From positions 1 to 8,135 of the forward strand of contig JARFRT010000043.1 in the NCBI GenBank assembly GCA_029287105.1: a stretch of 8,135 nucleotides of DNA, given 5' to 3'. The position numbers were made by a program, and so were the translations under genes. How positions within the stretch are numbered: position 1 is the stretch's first letter; each line of letters opens with the position of its first letter. Below the pieces are notes generated by a model, which saw only the letters and a program-made list of their open reading frames with translations, was not told the origin of the DNA and made no database searches. The stretch is from Akkermansiaceae bacterium. Its GTDB lineage: Bacteria; Verrucomicrobiota; Verrucomicrobiia; Verrucomicrobiales; Akkermansiaceae. Shown in pieces: positions 7,036 to 8,135 of this stretch.

Positions 7036-7154
7036 GACAGAATTAACAAAATCTCACAGAATTGGGCTTTTGTATAACGAGAGATTAAGAGGCTGAATAA
7101 TCTTTTAAAGATAGGCTGGGGCTCAATCGGCTCTCCTCTTAAGCAAATTCTGTT
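7036..7154 (+). ncRNA. AT-rich structured RNA domain (predicted three-way junction)
   Basis: Perfect complementary pairs nest without conflict. ACAGAATT (7037-7044) pairs with AATTCTGT (7146-7153), extendable by a G-U pair at 7036/7154. Inside this, ACAAAA (7046-7051) pairs with TTTTGT (7068-7073). TTAAGAGG (7085-7092) pairs with CCTCTTAA (7135-7142), and within that stem ATCTT (7100-7104) pairs with AAGAT (7108-7112). Together these make a three-way junction of about 119 bases. A second ACAGAATT (7056-7063) lies in the loop of the first inner hairpin and could compete for the same 3' partner. A -10-like TATAAC (7073-7078) inside the domain raises the alternative that this is partly promoter DNA, or that transcription begins here. 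I know no RNA family with this sequence. An AT-rich inserted element with inverted repeats is another reading. Confidence 0.5.
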
Positions 7155-7184
7155 CATTTTGCAGGTTACCTGAAGGCTATCTCC

Positions 7185-7375
7185 GCGAGCTCCGGTGCAT
7201 GCGGGCACCGCCCTGTCGCAAGCCGTCCTCCATGCCGTTTCTCCGGCGCGGGGGCTTTAGGGGGCCCTATTGTCCAGCCCCCATCCACCCGGATCAGGCT
7301 CGCGATACCCACACGGGTGATAAGCGCTTACTGGATCCGTGGGATCACCCCGCGTCACAACCGTAACGGAGTCGC
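7185..7375 (+). ncRNA. GC-rich structured RNA domain upstream of hppA
   Basis: GCGA (7185-7188) plus CTCCG (7190-7194) pairs with CGGAG (7367-7371) plus TCGC (7372-7375), closing 191 bases. The stem can continue with GTG (7195-7197)/CAC (7356-7358) and TGCGGG (7200-7205)/CCCGCG (7349-7354, one wobble). A competing local hairpin is GGTGC (7194-7198)/GCACC (7205-7209). Inside lie GCCG/CGGC (7234-7237, 7244-7247), GGGGGCT/AGCCCCC (7250-7256, 7276-7282) and CGGATC/GATCCG (7290-7295, 7334-7339, extendable by CCA/TGG); within the last is ACCC/GGGT (7307-7310, 7315-7318). The size is near that of 6S RNA, but the 6S central-bubble sequences are not recognisable. Key motifs of RNase P RNA, tmRNA, SRP RNA and the TPP, FMN and cobalamin riboswitches are also absent. 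Some pairings are expected by chance in GC-rich DNA, so the fold is a prediction. Confidence 0.45.
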
Positions 7376-7438
7376 AAATTTCGTTTATCTTTTCCTTGCC
7401 ACCGTGCCTGCTCTTCCTATGCTCATCGCCTCTAGTTC

Positions 7439-7470
7439 AGCGGGGTCTCAGTCCCCCGCTTTTTATTTTT
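7439..7470 (+). terminator. Strong intrinsic terminator 60 bp before hppA
   Basis: AGCGGGG (7439-7445) pairs perfectly with CCCCGCT (7454-7460) around an 8-base loop, followed by TTTTATTTTT (7461-7470). It is too far (about 460 bp) from the preceding gene to be that gene's natural end. It most likely ends an RNA transcribed from the gap, or acts as an attenuator in the hppA leader. Confidence 0.85.
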
Positions 7471-7529
7471 CCACCCCTCTTTAGCCCCTCCACCCGCGCC
7501 TCAACGCCCCCTTCAACCACAGCCCTACC

Positions 7530-8135
7530 ATGAACCCCATCCTTACTCCCATCGCCGGCATCGCAGGACTCGGTATCGCAGGCCTCATCCTCGCCACCAT
7601 CCTCAAACGCTCTGGCGGCGAAGGCAAGGTCAAGGAAATCGCCGAGAAAATCCAGAAGGGCGCCATGGTATTCATGCGCCGCGAGTTCATGCTGATCTCA
7701 TTCTTCGCCATCATCATCGGCGCCCTCCTCTTCTTTTTTCAAAAACCTGAATATGGCAAATACCAGGCGCTCGCCTACTTCCTCGGCTGCCTCGCATCAT
7801 CGCTTGCCGGATTCATCGGCATGTTCACCGCCACCCGCGCCAACGTGCGCACCACCATCGCAGCACGCGATCACGGCCAGGCAGAAGCGCTCGGCGTCGC
7901 CTTCTTCGGCGGCTCCGTCATGGGCCTCACCGTCGCCTCCATGGGACTGATCGGACTGGGCGGACTCTACTACTTTTTCAGCGACAATCACCATGTCGCT
8001 GAAATCCTGGAAGGCTTCGCCATGGGCGCCTCCCTCGTCGCCCTCTTCTACCGAGTCGGCGGCGGCATCTTCACCAAGGCCGCCGACGTCGGCGCCGACC
8101 TCGTCGGCAAGGTCGAAGCCGGCATCCCCGAAGAC
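7530..8135 (+). CDS. hppA: Membrane-bound ion-translocating pyrophosphatase, N-terminal 202 aa (cut by window end)
   Basis: HppA couples hydrolysis of pyrophosphate to pumping H+ or Na+ across the membrane. The frame runs from ATG 7530 to the last base and gives 202 residues of a family that is usually about 650-800 long. Membrane segments are visible near 5-25, 53-71, 80-100, 120-150 and 160-175. Family signatures are the KIQKGAMVFMRREF region (40-53), the GMFTATRANVRTTIAAR region (97-113) and, most diagnostic, GASLVALFYRVGGGIFTKAA followed by DVGADLVGKVEAGIPED (167-202). The Asp, Lys and Glu residues of that last stretch belong to the pyrophosphate/Mg site. The residues that decide K+ dependence and H+ versus Na+ specificity lie further on, outside the window. 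No Shine-Dalgarno sequence precedes the ATG (leader CAACCACAGCCCTACC). No promoter is obvious between the terminator and the start, which is why read-through regulation from the upstream RNA is considered. Confidence 0.95.
   Translation, partial: MNPILTPIAGIAGLGIAGLILATILKRSGGEGKVKEIAEKIQKGAMVFMRREFMLISFFAIIIGALLFFFQKPEYGKYQALAYFLGCLASSLAGFIGMFTATRANVRTTIAARDHGQAEALGVAFFGGSVMGLTVASMGLIGLGGLYYFFSDNHHVAEILEGFAMGASLVALFYRVGGGIFTKAADVGADLVGKVEAGIPED

Larger units (their letters stand above)
6982..7529. other. 548-bp gene-free region upstream of hppA
   Basis: No reading frame here has convincing protein character. From 5' to 3' it holds a 9-bp direct repeat ATCAAGCTA (6982-6990 and 7017-7025), an AT-rich block rich in complementary segments (about 7027-7160), the perfect dyad CAGGTTACCTG (7163-7173), a GC-rich block with several hairpins (7185-7375), a C/T-rich linker (7376-7438), a strong terminator (7439-7470), and a G-poor, C-rich stretch leading to the hppA start. 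The sharp change from AT-rich to GC-rich within 40 bases is unlike any other part of the window. Confidence 0.75.

Noticed and set aside
7121..7133. GCTCAATCGGCTC looks like a tRNA D-arm.
   Set aside because: No T-arm GTTCGA motif, no anticodon arm and no acceptor stem at the right distances.
7023..7208. 61-codon minus-strand frame across the AT-rich block.
   Set aside because: No family resemblance or start signal seen; the DNA is better explained by its nested complementary segments.
7287..7301. Minus-strand GAGCCTGATCCGGGT resembles the 3' part of a TPP riboswitch.
   Set aside because: The near-invariant CUGAGA motif and the other conserved half are missing upstream on that strand, and no gene on the minus strand would be controlled.
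7185..7375. 6S RNA, RNase P RNA, tmRNA or SRP RNA gene.
   Set aside because: The size suits 6S RNA, but I cannot find the diagnostic conserved sequences of any of the four; kept as an unclassified structured RNA.
7339..7533. 64-codon + strand frame ending at an ATGA overlap with the hppA start.
   Set aside because: It runs through the strong terminator, and its product is a low-complexity Pro/Ser/Leu string produced by the C/T-rich DNA.

Overview
The window is GC-rich, with strongly C-ending codons on the + strand. It looks like ordinary chromosome from a Verrucomicrobiota-type bacterium. That placement is an inference from three things: the style of the AsmA-like and secreted proteins, the absence of Shine-Dalgarno sequences before most genes, and a membrane pyrophosphatase. 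No sequence search was possible. There is no CRISPR array, transposase, integrase, rRNA or tRNA that I can support.

Layout. Bases 1-120 hold the last 39 codons of an unrecognised gene, closed by a good intrinsic terminator (144-178). A relatively AT-rich gap (179-398) carries two short tandem direct repeats, an inverted repeat and a credible promoter. This promoter drives a small secreted protein of unknown function (399-950). Facing it is an AsmA-like membrane-anchored protein on the minus strand (1000-2544). Divergent from that gene, a + strand cluster begins: an ABCG-like half-size ABC transporter with fused ATPase and membrane domains (2651-4462), a small membrane-anchored protein with a beta-rich, possibly OB-fold, outer domain (4551-4970), and a 650-residue secreted helical-repeat protein (5029-6981). 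The gaps of 88 and 58 bp suggest a cluster acting at the envelope. An internal promoter candidate before the second gene means it may be two transcription units.

The 548-bp gap 6982-7529 is the most interesting part. It contains no convincing protein gene but is full of complementary segments. An AT-rich domain (7036-7154) can form a three-way junction of perfect 5-8 bp stems. A GC-rich domain (7185-7375) is closed by a long-range stem and contains several hairpins. A strong intrinsic terminator (7439-7470) follows. Sixty bases later starts hppA, the ion-translocating membrane pyrophosphatase, which runs off the window end (7530-8135). The gap is best read as a structured non-coding RNA. It is either a free-standing transcript ended by the terminator or a cis-acting leader (riboswitch or attenuator) of hppA. 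It matches no RNA family I can name.

Functionally, most of the proteins are predicted to sit in or beyond the inner membrane: an ABC exporter candidate, an AsmA-like protein (a superfamily tied to lipid movement to the outer envelope), two secreted proteins, an anchored OB-like protein and an ion pump. A shared envelope role for the central genes is inference from their order and localisation signals.
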